In this document: in pieces, positions 28,001 through 42,578 of the stretch
Layout of the letters: every line of letters begins with the position of its first letter
Numbering within the stretch: position 1 is the stretch's first letter
Origin: Alviniconcha marisindica
Taxonomy: Eukaryota > Mollusca > Gastropoda > Provannidae
NCBI GenBank assembly: GCA_018857735.1
Contig: JABMCL010002542.1
Coordinates: 147,501-211,500 of the forward strand
Reading direction: 5' to 3'
DNA: 64,000 nt
Notes under the pieces: generated by a model
Told to the model about the DNA's origin: nothing
Seen by the model: the letters and a program-made list of their open reading frames with translations, nothing else
Database searches by the model: none
Position numbers and translations under genes: made by a program

Positions 28001-31000
28001 GGCTGTCGCACATTTACATCTCGCAAGCATCCGTCACCGGCATTACCGGTGTGAACATCACCTGCGTCACCGGAACGCTCCACAAGCGGCCGCTCGTCTT
28101 CTCCCTCATCTTGGCTCTGATCTTCACTCTGCGATATGGCGAGGAAAGTTTCAAAGAGATTCCTGGAAACGCTGGATGGACTCCGGATGCTGGGAGAGAC
28201 TGAGGGACTTTTCGGTGAAAAATCGCTGCCTGTGGAGGTTTTCGTCGCCTGCGAAGCTGCTGTGGAACTCGTCACTTGGAGGGATGGAAGAGTGGAGTCA
28301 GCTGGTTGAAGAGATGATGATTCACCACCACCCAAGTCTTGTCCAGCGCCAGAACTATGCTGCGCAGAGTCGGGAGAAGCTGAACACTTTGCGCTCGCGT
28401 CCTTATTGTCTGCGGAGCATCTTGCCTCTCTGTCACTGGACGAACACAGCTCCGGTGGTTTGTCTGCTGCCTCTTCTGTTTCTGAAGCTGGTTGGTCAGT
28501 ATGTTCTGAAGCACTCGCACAACCGTGACTAAACCTTTCAAAAATGCCAACCTCGGACATCCTGGCAGCCTTGACCTGCGAACCTCGACCTGAACACCAG
28601 AGGTCATCCCCTGACCTTGGAGATTTAGGACCGCCATGAGATTCAGGAGAACGGGAGTCGGTGTCAGAGATGATCATCACGTCAGCAGCACCTTCCTCTT
28701 TCTGATCGCACGTGTGTGTCGGAGGAGAAGGTTGCGGCTCCTTTTCCGGCTCACCACCAGGTGGAGTATTCTGTGAAGCGTCTGTCCCTTTTTCTGCATC
28801 CGATTCTGAAGCAGATTTCTCGGGCGTGTTAGACTGACTAGTGCGAGGGCGTCGCTGCACTCGGGGACTTGTTCGCACAGCCTCGCTGTTGCCGATAGCC
28901 AGCAGAGGTTTCTTCCTGTGCTGAACTCTTTGGTGACGCTCTTTTTCTTTCTGGAACAGGCAGCGCCAAAAGCCCAGCGTGAGGTTACAATAGCAAGACT
29001 AGGTCTGAAAAGTTCTGGGCTCGTATGAGATGGGGTGCCATAAACAATCTATTATTATTATTAAAAGTCAACTACACACTTGTTTCAAAACGAGATGGGG
29101 CACCATAAATAATCTATTATTGTTACTATTAAAAAATTCAACTACCCATTTGTTTCGAAACAGACTGAATTCAGGCAGGTCTCTAAAACGAAGTCAGAAA
29201 CGGACCCATGCCTGAAAGCTGTCAACACACTCATCACAAGGGACTCCAAAAATGGAGATCTCTCAGGCCAGTAATCAACACGTCATCAGGGGAGAGAAAC
29301 CTGTGCCCACTGCTCCAAAAGATTTGTAATTAAGAAGCATGGTGGTGACAGGAAGTTGAAAGCTCGATCTAAGTGAAAATTTAGTTTTACTTGCCCTGTC
29401 AAACAATCATTACAGTAAGGCTGTGCCAGAGAGTGGGTTGAATGCAAGTGGATTGCAATAATTTTTGTCACCGACTGTTTTTATCTCTGTGGCGTGAACA
29501 TTTGATAACGTACTACAGCATTCTAGCTGTCCACAACAGAAGGTGTGGTCCGCTGCTTTTTAACCCCAGTCTATTTTTAACTCATAACAGATGGCCATTC
29601 TTTGGTAAAATTAGCCAGCAGATGAAACAAAAGAATGAACTGACAATCACGAGTAAAAAAACAAAACAAAAACAATCACAAAAAAAAAAAAAAATCACCA
29701 AATCTGAGGAGGCTATTTCCTTTTTAAAGGCCAGTTTTTTGGTTCGGGTGGTCTTAACAGAAAGGTTCAACTCAACCAGCACTGAGAACTCACCGCCTCA
29801 TCGATGACCAGGAGGTGGTGGGAGCATTTGAAGGACAGGAGCCCTGTCAGCACGCTGCGAAGGCCCGAGAGCAGTTCTTCCCGAAGTATTGTCTGCCACT
29901 CAGGCGGATCCGTGGGAGAGCACACGCGACACCTGTACTGAATGTCTTCCGGCAGGTAAGAGAACAGCTGATACATCTCATCTGTAACCATAGAAACAAG
30001 CCTGTTGAGCACACAACACCCGTAAGGACTGTTTCCCCAACAGGCAGGAAAACAGCTGACGACACAGACGTCAAGACTGGCAGACGCACAAAGTAAACCG
30101 GACGTGACACAGGGGTCAAGACTAGCAGACAAAGTAAACTGGACGTGATACCAGGGGTCAAGACTAGCAGACAAAGTACACTGGACATGACACACAAGTC
30201 AAGGCTGGCAGACAAAGTACACTGGACATGACACACAAGTCAAGACTGGCAGAAGTAAACTAGACATGACAATGGAGTTGAAACTGGCAGACATACAAAG
30301 TTGACTGAGGACGCCAACACAGAGGCCAAGATTGGCAGGCACAAAGTGGACAATGGAGTCAAGACAGGCAGACACACAAAGTAAAGTGGACATGACACAG
30401 GGGTCAAGACTGGCAAACACACAAAGTAGAGTGGACATGACACAGGAGTCAAGACTGGCAAACACACAAAGTAGAGTGGACATGACACAGGGGTCAAGAC
30501 TGGCAAACACACAAAATAGAGTGGACATGACACAGGGGTCAAGACTGGCAAACACACAAAGTAAAGTGGACATGACACAGGGGTCAAGACTGGCAAACAC
30601 ACAAAGTAAAGTGGACATGACACAGGGGTCAAGACTGGCAAACACACAAAGTAAAGTGGACATGACACAGGAGTCAAGAATGGCAGACACACAAAGTAAA
30701 CGGAACACAAGGGTCAAGATGAGCAGACACACAAAGTAAGCTGAACATGGCACAGAAGTAAAGACTGGGAGACACACAAAATGGAAAAAGGGGTCAAGAC
30801 TGGCAAACACACAAACTGGACATCACACAGACGTCAAGACTGGCAAACACACAAACTGGACATCACACAGAAGTCAAGACTGGCAAACACACAAACTGGA
30901 CATCACACAGACATCAAGACTGGCAGACACACAAAGTAAACTGGGCATCACACAGACGTCAAGACTGGCAAACACACAAAGTAAACTGGACATGACACAG

Positions 31001-32284
31001 GGATCAAGACTGACAGACACACAAAGTGGAGTGGACACAACACAAGGGTCAAGATGAGCAGACACACAAAGTAAACTGAACATGATACAGAAGTAAAGAC
31101 TGGCAGTCAGATGAAGTAAACTGGACATGACACAGGATTCAAGACTGGCAGAGACAAAGTAAACTGGACACAACACAAAAGTCAAGACTTGCAGACGGCC
31201 AAAGTAAACTGGACACAACACAAAAAGTCAAGACTGGCAGAGACAAAGTAAACTGGACACAATACAAAAGTCAAGACTGGCAGACGGCCAAAGTAAACTG
31301 GACACAACACAAAAGTCAAGATTTGCAGACACACAAAGTAAACTGGACACAACACAAAAAGTCAAGACTGGCAGAGACAAAGTAAACTGGACACAACACA
31401 AAAGTCAAGACTGGCAGAGACAAAGTAAACTGGACACAACACAAAAGTCAAGACTGGCAGAGACAAAGTAAACTGGACACAATACAAAAGTCAAGACTGG
31501 CAGATGGCCAAAGTAAACTGGACACAATACAAAAGTCAAGACTGGCAGAGACAAAGTAAACTGGACACAATACAAAAGTCAAGACTGGCAGAGACAAAGT
31601 AAACTGGACACAATACAAAAGTCAAGACTGGCAGAGACAAAGTAAACTGGACACAATACAAAAGTCAAGACTGGCAGAGACAAAGTAAACTGGACACAAC
31701 ACAAAAAGTCAAGACTGGCAGAGACAAAGTAAACTGGACACAATACAAAAGTCAAGACTGGCAGAGACAAAGTAAACTGGACACAACACAAAAAGTCAAG
31801 ACTGGCAGATGGGCAAAGTAAACTGGACACAATACAAAAAGTCAAGACTGGCAGAAGGGCAAAGTAAACTGGACACAATACAAAAAGTCAAGACTGGCAG
31901 AGACAAAGTAAACTGGACACGACACTGGGGTCAAGACCAGCAGATGGACAAAGTAAACTGGACACAATACAAAAGTCAAGACTAGCAGATGGCCAAAGTA
32001 AACTGGACACGACACAGGGGTCAAGACCGGCAGACAGACCGCACAGAGGTCAGGAGGCCCAACAAGAACGTTCACCACCAACCTGTCAACCCTTCACAGC
32101 GAGCGTGGACCCAGCTCTCGCACAGCGAGCACTGCACCATCTTGGACTCCCAGTCGTCATCCGTGTAGCACTTGCGACAGATGGGGCAAAAGTTCCCTGC
32201 CAACACATCAATCAGTTGCAAACAAAGCTGATTAAAAGGTTGTTGGTTTTCAGCCTGGCACAAATGAAATCTAGTATACTTCAG

Positions 32285-32357
<73 letters not shown>

Positions 32358-32439
32358 TCGTTACAGAGGAGGGAACCGTGCTAATTAAATTGCATACTTT
32401 CAGATGAAATCTAGTATACTTCAGAGAAAACACACACAC

Positions 32440-32503
<64 letters not shown>

Positions 32504-32579
32504 TCACTACAGAGGAGGGAACCTTGCTAATTAAGTTGCATACTTTCAGATGAAATCTAGTATACTTCAGAGAAAACAC

Positions 32580-32614
<35 letters not shown>

Positions 32615-32709
32615 CACACACAGTAATTCGTTACAGAGGAGAGAACCGTGCTAATTAAGTTGCATACTTTCAGATGAAATCTAGTATACTTCAGAGAAAA
32701 CACACACAC

Positions 32710-32765
<56 letters not shown>

Positions 32766-32848
32766 TCATTACAGAGGAGCGAACCTTGCTAATTAAGTTG
32801 CATACTTTCAGATGAAATCTAGTATACTTCAGAGAAAACACACACACC

Positions 32849-32881
<33 letters not shown>

Positions 32882-32983
32882 TCATTACAGAGGAGCGAAC
32901 CTTGCTAATTAAGTTGCATACTTTCAGATGAAATCTAGTATACTTCAGAGAAAACACACACCACCACCACCACCACCACCACC

Positions 32984-33017
<34 letters not shown>

Positions 33018-34853
33018 TCAGTGGCTGACCTTTGTCCATGAGCTTGCCACACTCGAAGCAGAGGGAAAAGTCATAGGTCCAGGTGGCGTTGTGGCCCTTG
33101 CCCGGTGTGGTGGCCCCGCACGACTTGCACTTGACGCACTTGGTGCACACCCAAACGTTCCGGCATGACGGCTGTTTTGGGTACGCTGGGCCCAGACACT
33201 CAGGATGGTAAGTGTCCTGAAAGCATCGTGCGAGTCACGCTCATCAAAACAGTTTTTTTGGTTGTTGTTTTTTAAACAATAACAAAAAAACGTCCTGTGT
33301 TGTTTCTGAGAGGGCTGGGAATATATAGCTCTGTGGTTTGATCCCCAGCAGTAAACTGGTGGATGGAAGGGCGGAAGGCTTTGGTGCGTTTAACATCATC
33401 ATCATCATCATCACCATCGTCACATACCTGACAACAGCCACACTGCAGCAGACCAGTCTGCAGACCACAGACGTGACAGAACTGACAGCACACAGACATG
33501 ACAGCAACAGCAGCACCAGTTCTCAACAATGCATCTTTCCGTCATCAACATCATCCTCGTCAATATCACCATCGCCACAATCAGCACATACCTGACAACG
33601 GTCACACTGCAGCAGACCAGTCTGCAGACCACAGACGTGGCAGAACTGTCAGCAACAGCAGCACCAGTTCTCAACAATACACCCTTCTATCATCATCATC
33701 ATCATCAACAATCATCATCATCACATCCCTGACAACAGTCACGCTGCAGCAGACCAGTCTGCAGACCACAGACGTGGCAGAACTGTCAGCAACAGCAGCA
33801 CCAGCAACAGCAGCACCAGTTCTCAACAATACATCCTTCAATCATTATCATCATCATCACATACCTGACAATGGTCACACTGCAGCAGACCAGTCTGCAG
33901 ACCACAGACGTGGCAGAACTGACAGCAACAGCAACACCAGTTCTCAACAATACACCCTTCAATCATTATCATCATCATCACATACCTGACAACAGTCACA
34001 CTGCAGCAGACCAGTCTGCAGACCACAGACGTGGCAGAACTGACAGCGACGGCAGCACCAGTTCTCCACACTATGTCCTTCCATCATTATCATCACCATT
34101 ATCACCATAATCATCATCATCACATACCTGACAACAGTCACGCTGCAGCAGACCGGTCTGCAGACCACAGACGTGGCAGAACTGACAGCGACGGCAGCAC
34201 CAGTTCTCCACAATATGTCCTTCCATCATTATCATCACCATTATCACCATAATCATCATCATCACATACCTGACAACAGTCACGCTGCAGCAGACCGGTC
34301 TGCAGACCACAGACGTGGCAGAACTGACAGCGACGGCAGCACCAGTTCTCCACAATACATCCTTCAATCATTATCATCATCATCACATACCTGACAACGG
34401 TCACACTGCAGCAGACCAGTCTGCAGACCACAGACATGGCAGAACTGACAGCGACGGCAGCACCAGTTCTCAACAATACATCCTTCAATCATTATCATCA
34501 TCATCACATACCTGACAACGGTCACACTGCAGCAGACCGGTCTGCAGACCACAGACGTGGCAGAACTGACAGCGACGGCAGCACCAGTTCTCCACAATGC
34601 ATCCCTCCAATGGCCGGTCCTCTTCCTCCAGACAAAACCAGTGGAAGGGCTCGCAGCAAATGCTGCAGTACATGAGCTGCAACGATACAAAAATTGAAAG
34701 TAAAAAAAAAAAAAATTAAAAGAGAGAGAGAGAGAGAGAGAGAGATAAAAGGCAGGTAGGGATGGTGGGGTGGTTGGGAGAATGGCATTTCCAATTCCTG
34801 TCTTTTTTTCACAGCAAAAAAAGGTCCTACTTCTTTTTTCTTTTCTTTTTAAG

Positions 34854-34914
<61 letters not shown>

Positions 34915-37189
34915 CTTCAATAAAGTGAAAGAAAGAAAAAACATGCTAATTCATGATAAATTCATGATAAAAACATGATAAATTCACATAATCCTCCTTG
35001 CCTCAGTTCCTTTAATAATCTTTCTCTCCACCACCACCACCCCCGTCCCCACTTCCCCAACACAACTACACATGCAGTGCACACAAACTGCCACAGTACA
35101 CATCACCCACACAGCAGACTGGGCGTTAACCAGCAGTGACAAACAAACGACTGGTCACTAGCACAGTAGAAGTCACAATCTGAGGGACCACAGAGGGACA
35201 TGATTTGTCCATGCATCAAAACAGTTGCAGTGTCTGATAAATTCGTTCACACAGTCACTACATTCCTTCCTCTTTGAAGACAAATTTTTGATCCTGTAGG
35301 AGTTGCATGTCTAAAGCCCGTTCTTAACTGGGCGAATGTTTGTTTGCCGAACATACTTTGGACAGTTTGATGAACTATGATTTGTTTTTTAATTGAACTT
35401 TTAGTTCGCCGAATATGGTTCGGACAGTTCGAAGAATTTACTTGTTCTCAACTGGCTTGTAATGAGATGCAAGCTTCGGCCCGAACTTGCAGCAGAAGCG
35501 CAGGAGACAGCATGATCGAAAATGTCAAGTCAATATACTTTAATCATCCCTAACAGGGTAATTCAACTAACTACTAACTCATTCTGGGTCTCCGAGACAA
35601 GGCTGGCCTCCCACAAGTCAACAAATAAACAAATTCCCTCCGAAGCGAGTGAAGAACCTAGCGACACTGTCATCCATTTTTATTGTTATTTTTCTTCATT
35701 CACAGGAGAGCTCTGCTCTCAGCCAATCAGAGGCAATGTTCGTGAATAGGGCAAATGTTCCCAGAACATGTGAGTGAAGCTTTTTGGACCCCGAATATAA
35801 CTTCGACGAATACTTCCAACTAGGTTCGCAAAGAAAAGTTTGCCCAATTAAGAACCAACTAGGTTCGCCAAATACTTCCAACTAGGTTCGCGAACAAACA
35901 TTCGCCCAATTAAGAACGGCCTTAACAGTTGCAGTTTCTGATCAAGTCAAACAATCACTACATTCCTCCGGGAAGTAGTCACACATGCCCTCTGCTGGCT
36001 TGCCCCGAGAGGTGACAATCAGACCACACATGCCACCATCCTCACAGATTCAATGAGCTCGCTAAAAACAACAACTTTAAAATAATTGAAAAAATGGAAA
36101 GTGGAACGGGAAGTCCAGATTGGCATGTGTCAATGTTTGACATCCACCTCTGAAAACTCATGCATGAAGTGACACGGTGCATGGTTGTATGGTGTACGCA
36201 GAACCTGCTCAGAGACGGCTGCAGTTTCATGTGGCACCAGCCATGCCAGCGCTGTAAGTACACCACTTTGGTGGATATTCAAAAAACGCGCTATAAAAAG
36301 CTAGTCACTCATGTAGAACCACATGCGAGCGCAGTGAGTCTGCTCAAGAGAGCGAAGAATAGCGCTATATAAGCGATCATCAATCAAAAATATTGACATG
36401 TGCATGTAATGCCCTGAATATGTTGGTGAGTTACATGCGTGCACGTATGGGTGTGTGTGGGTGGGTGTGATGTAGGTCTTGCTGTTTAGCTTTCTGTGGT
36501 TTGAACTCCATGTAATCACTGTTGTTGTCGGTTTCCGCTTGTGGTGTCTCAACATGGGTGCTAAACTTGCCCTCTGCACAGCACGCCAAGCTCTAATTCT
36601 ATTTTATATTAGAGCTTCGCACTTCACGAGTATTACATTACGAAATACTGAGGAGAGGAAACATTCATCTAAGCAGAGAACTAAACAAAGAAGAACAAAA
36701 ATACAGTGGGTGCAGGATGGAGGAGGGTCGCAACCTTTTCTCTGCCTGCAGACCCGCAGAGGAAGCAGACGGCACGCATGCAGGTGGGTCCAGCCAAGGT
36801 CAGCGCCAGCCCCCGCCTCCAAGCCATTTCAATGTCCAGACAATCCTGCGTCACACATAAGCAGACCGGTCTACACTCAAATGCATACAAGAGCACACTT
36901 TTTAAAAACTGTAGAGTCTTTAGTCAGATATTTAGCAAACCTTCTTGTCTGCCCAGGCCTTCCTGTAGAATCTGAAGGAAACTGTGTCTGTGTGTGGCAG
37001 TTGAATGTAGATGGATGCATATGGATAGGGAGAGGGGAAGGGAAGGGGGGGGGGCGAGAGGCAGGGTAGAGAGAAGGAGGCACGGTTGGGTGGGTGAAAA
37101 GACAGATTCAAATTGGTGTTGTTGTTTGAGATCATTAAGTTAATATTGTGTTAATTGAGTGGACGAGCGGAGACTGGTGTGCACATGTC

Positions 37190-37225
<36 letters not shown>

Positions 37226-40200
37226 GTTGTTGTTGGTGTTGTTGTTGTTGTTGTTGTTGTTGTTGTGTGTGTGTGTCTAATGTTCGATAGGGGATAATGG
37301 TAATTTAAGCTACAATAATTAAGGTTTTGTTTGCTGAAATGTATGCTAATGTAGTTTTTGTGATAAGATGTTTGTATAGCACAGTGAGTTTAACTCTGGT
37401 TAAAGAATAGCGCTTTATAAGAATTATTTATTATTATGATTAGATATTTGTGGTGGTGGTGGGGGGGGGGGGGGGGGGTCCTTTTCATTTTGTTCTCAGT
37501 AAAACTAATCTGAAAATAATTTCAACATGACTTTCAGAAAAAAAATGGCAAACCCTTGTACTTTTCAGCAGAAACAGAAGCCACGCTTCGACTTGCCCGA
37601 GAATTCAGTGCTGAGACTGCACAAAACGCAATACAGAAACCGACACTACGGCAGTGAGATGTCGCGAGACTTACACACGTGCCACCAAAAACCCAGAACT
37701 GAGCGTATTCCTGACTGGAAAACAAACGAACCACAAAACATGTCAGGAAATATTTATCATAATTTGTTTTTCTTTTTTTTCTTTTTTTCATTCGTGTTTT
37801 TGTATCTTGAAAATGCAGGTGTAAAAAATACGCCAAAATCGAACCTGTCACGTATGTGCCGCCCAAATCATACAAGTAAACAGGTCTGCACAAGCAACCT
37901 CACATCTCATGCTCAACAGGAAAGGCAAGGAAATGATAATAAGGAACATTTACAGTGCTTCTAAATTAGCTAAGACAGTATCACTGCAAAGTGCTTACAC
38001 TGATAATACACATTAGAGCAAGACCGCAGCCCACTCAATGACTGACTAATTCACAACGCACACACAAAACAAAAACTTTCATGCAAGACTATTCATGTTC
38101 ACAGAGCAGGGGCCAGGGACAAAGAAGCATACATTTTCATACATGCATACCAGAAGAAACACAATAAATGAAAGCCACACAAAAACACAGTGTAGAGGTA
38201 ATGTGGGTAGGACAATTAGGAGCTACAGTGACAGAAGTGTGCCTGGAAAACAGACTGGACAGAATGAATAGAAAACAGACTGGACAGAATGAATAGAGTC
38301 TGACTCCATGATGTTCCTGGGCAGGGCATTCCACTGGGAAGGGGCGATACAGCTGAAGGCTCGCTGGCCATATCGCTTTGTCTTATAAATTACAGTCCTT
38401 GGGGTGAGTAACATCAAGAAATAACTATACTGTCATATGTAAGTAACACTAACAGCTCTGCTCACTCGACGTCACCACCCCTTCCCACACTCTCTCTCAC
38501 AGTCACACACACATGCACACAAACACATGCACACACACACACACACGCACGCACACATGCCAAGAAACACACGCAAGCACGCACACAACACACATATCCA
38601 CAAATTTTCACATGCCCTACATCTTATTTTTCAAAGACTTGCACAGGTCCTACACAGCAAGATGGAGGAGAGGCACAACAACTGTCAAGACACTCTATGT
38701 CACAGTACCACAATCTCAATTTTTAAGACACTCTACGTTACAGTGCCACAATCTCAATTTTCAAGGGCCTTTAAGCACTGAGCCCAGTAAGTGTTTACTG
38801 ATTTTCAAGGACTTTCAAGGCATTTTAAGGCCCCAATGAAATGTAAAAAAAAAAAAAACTGCACTCACTTTCAGCTCAGTGTGCACAATGCTGCGTGTGT
38901 TGGGGGGAACAGACCACAACATGGATGCGCCCATCAACGGCTGTGGTTCTGGGACAACTGCTGGCTGTTGCATGCGTACCCCCGCCTGCACAGTTACAAT
39001 GCACATCATGACATGCTTCCCGTCACAGAATATTGTTAGACTGAAAGACAGGACACATGCAGTATGCAAGCGTGTATATGTATGTTTATGTTAAAAAATA
39101 AAAATAAAACTGAACCTGGACCAAATTAACCAACACACACTGTGCCAGAATTGAACCTGAACACACACTGTCAAGCCAGAATTGAACCTGGAACACACTG
39201 TCAAGCCAGAATTGAACCTGGAACACACACTGTCAGCCAGAATTGAACCTGGAACACACACTGTCAAGCCAGAATTGAACCTGGAACACACACTGTCAGG
39301 CCAGAATTGAACCTGGAACACACACTGTCAAGCCAGAATTGAACCTGGAACACACACTGTCAAGCCAGAATTGAACCTGGAACACACACTGTCAAGCCAG
39401 AATTGAACCTGGAACACACACTGTCAGACCAGAATTGAACCTGGAACACACACTGTCAAGCCAGAATTGAACCGGGAAACACACACTGTCAAGCCAGAAT
39501 TGAACCTGGAACACACACTGTCAAGCCAGAATTGAACCTGGAACACACACTGTCAAGCCAGAATTGAACCTGGAACACACACTGTCAAGCCAGAACTGAA
39601 CCTGGAACACACACCTGTCAAGCCAGAATTGAACCGGGAAACCCACACACTGTCAAGCCAGAATTGAACCTGGAACACACACTGTCAAGCCAGAATTGAA
39701 CCTGGAACACACACTGTCAAGCCAGAACTGAACCTGGAACACACCCCGGGTTAAGCCAAATTGAACCTGGAACACACATGTCAAGCCCAGAATTGAACCT
39801 GGAACACCACTGTAAACCAATTGCCGGAAAACACTGCAACCAAAATTGAACTGGAACACAATTTTGGGCAAAAACCGGGGGAGAAAACACAAACGTTTCA
39901 ATCATTCTAAACAGGACAAACAGAAAGCGTCAGGCTGAAGACCCCTTGGCCACTTCGCCCCCACTCTTGACACTAGGATGCAAAGCAAGCTGTTGCAGAG
40001 CTGGGCCGAGACTGAGGGAGAAACAAATGTTTCAATAAATTTTAAACAGACAACAATCCCCCCCCCCCCCCCCCACCCCACCCTTTGCGCTCAGTACTGC
40101 AGCGGTGGCGCCACGCCGACATGACCCAGCCCCCCCCCCCCCCCCCCCAAACCCCATTATCACCTACCTTCTTTTTGCGCTTCAGTATCTGTCGAGCGGT

Positions 40201-42521
40201 GTGCGTCCTCACAGCCGACATGATCTCCAGCCCCCCCTCGCTGTTCATCACCCCGATCCGCTCCTCCATCCGCCGCGGGATGGCCGCGACCATCCTCTGC
40301 TGCGGGCGGTCCAGAGCGGGAGGCGGGGCGTGGGTCTGCCCCGCCCCTTCCCCCTCCCCCTCGTCCTGCGTTCCCTCCTCCTGGTTCTGGTCCCCCATGG
40401 CGGAGAAGTAGGCGGCCGAGGGGCGGGCCAGGCGGGAGGGGCCCTGGCGCACCTGAGGGGAGTCCACTTCGTCCCCCTCCCGGCCCAACTTGGGCTGGAT
40501 GAAGGCGCTGGTGCCCTGCTTGGAGTACATGGGGCGCTGGCAGGTGCGGTTGCTGGAACGGCAGAGCAGACCGCTTGATTGGATAGGTCTGAGGCCGCGG
40601 TGAGGTTTCCGCGCGCGCAGCCAAATTGTCAAATAATGAAACCTTTGAGCGCTGCGCCTTGTGTGATCTGAATGGAGTGACTTAGTCGCTGCAGAAACTG
40701 TGATCTGAATGAAGTGTTGCTGCAGAAACTGTGATCTGGACGAAATGTTGCTGCAGAAACTGTGATCTGAATAAAGTGTTGCTGCAGAAACTGTGATCTG
40801 AATGAAGAGTTGCTGCAGAAACTGTGATCTGAATGTGTCTGCAGAAACGTGTCGAATGAAGTGTTGCTGCAGAAACTGTGATCTGAATAAAGTGTTGCTG
40901 CAGAAACTGTGATCTGAATGAAGAGTTGCTGCAGAAATTGTGATCTGAATGAAGTGTCATTGCAGAAACTGTGAATGAAGTGTTGCTGCAGAAACTGTGA
41001 TCTGAATAGTGTTGCTGCAGAAACTGTGATCTGGACGAAATGTTGCTGCAGAAACTGTGATCTGAATGAAGTGTCGCTGCAGAAACTGTGATCTGAATAG
41101 TGTGCTGCAGAAACTGTGATCTGAATGAAATGTTGCAGAAACTGTGATCTGAATGAAGTGTTGCTGCAGAAACTGCGATCTGAATGAAGTGTTGCTGCAG
41201 AAACTGTGATCTGAATGAAATGTTGCTGCAGAAACTGTGCTGATAAATTTCATGGAAACTTGAAAGTGTTGCTGCAGAAACTGTGATCTGAATGAAGTGT
41301 CGCTGCAGAAACTGTGATCTGAATAAAGTGTTGCTGCAGAAACTGTGATCTGAATGAAATGTTGCTGCAGAAACTGTGATCTGAATGAAGTGTCGCTGCA
41401 GAAACTGTGATCTAATGAAGTGTTGCTGCAGAAACTGATCTAATGAAGTGTTGCTGCAGAAACTGTGATCTGAATGAAGTGTCGCTGCAGAAACTGTGAT
41501 CTGAATGAAGGTTGTGCAGAAATGTGATCTGATGAAGTGTCTTGCAGAAACTGTGAATGAAGTGTTGCTGCAGAAACTGTGATCTGAATAGTGTTGCTGC
41601 AGAAACTGTGATCTGAATAGTGTCGCAGCAGAAACTGTGATCTGAATGAAGTGTTGCTGCAGAAACTGATCTAAATGAAGTGTCGCAGCAGAAACTGTGA
41701 TCTGAATGAAGTGTCGCTGCAGAAACTGTGATCTGGACGAAGTGTCGCTGCAGAAACTGTGATCTGAATGAAGTGTCATTGCAGAAACTGTGTTTGCTGA
41801 GTCAGGAAACCTTGAAAGCGTTCCTGAGCATAGACAAGAACGTGGACGGTTACACAAAAGGCGGAACAGACCATCTAACAGTTCTGCGGCCACAGCGAAA
41901 CCGATCGTTACTTTCTGCTTCAGTTACTCACCTGCAACAACCCCCCCCCCCCCCCCCCCCCAAGGTAACTGACACTACACTGGCGTCATATCAAGAGGGA
42001 GCGTGGCTCTTGCCAGCCCTCACCAACCTATGCCAACGAAAACGGTTAGCACCTGTTCCATGAGCCTGCTCGTGACTCACAAAAGTTTAGTTTTTTTGTG
42101 TTTTTTTTGTCGTTTTCTCATTTCAAGTCTCACAACACGCAACCTGGAACAGCCACAAACAAAAATAGTGTGAATACTTACACGCAAGCCTTCTTCAGAA
42201 TGTTCTTCCCACCAAACTTTTTGCTGTCTCTGCAAAAGCAAATTCGCTCACGTTAAACATCATGGAAATCTGCGCTGATTTTTGCGGACCCAAAAAACAT
42301 CTTTGTTTTTCTTTCCTAGCAGATGCAGCTGACTGGATGTGTCGTGGTCTCTGACGGTCACCTTAGGTGAGCCATTTTGCTGCCATATGTTTCCGCTTTC
42401 GCTATCTCTGTTAATAATGTTTTACCATTTTCCCTGCATATAAACTCTGTCTGTCTGGAGTTTGTTTGTTTTTCTCACTTTGTTTCCTTTTTCTATCAGC
42501 TTTTTACAACAGTTTTCCACC

Positions 42522-42578
<57 letters not shown>

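Noticed and set aside
33338..34675. Plus-strand His/Ser-rich frames in intron 9
   Set aside because: They are the antisense of the PHD1 junction copies and the ATG/ATC microsatellites.
36479..37069. 196-codon plus-strand frame
   Set aside because: It overlaps exon 8 on the other strand and an R2 repeat end; no domain recognised.
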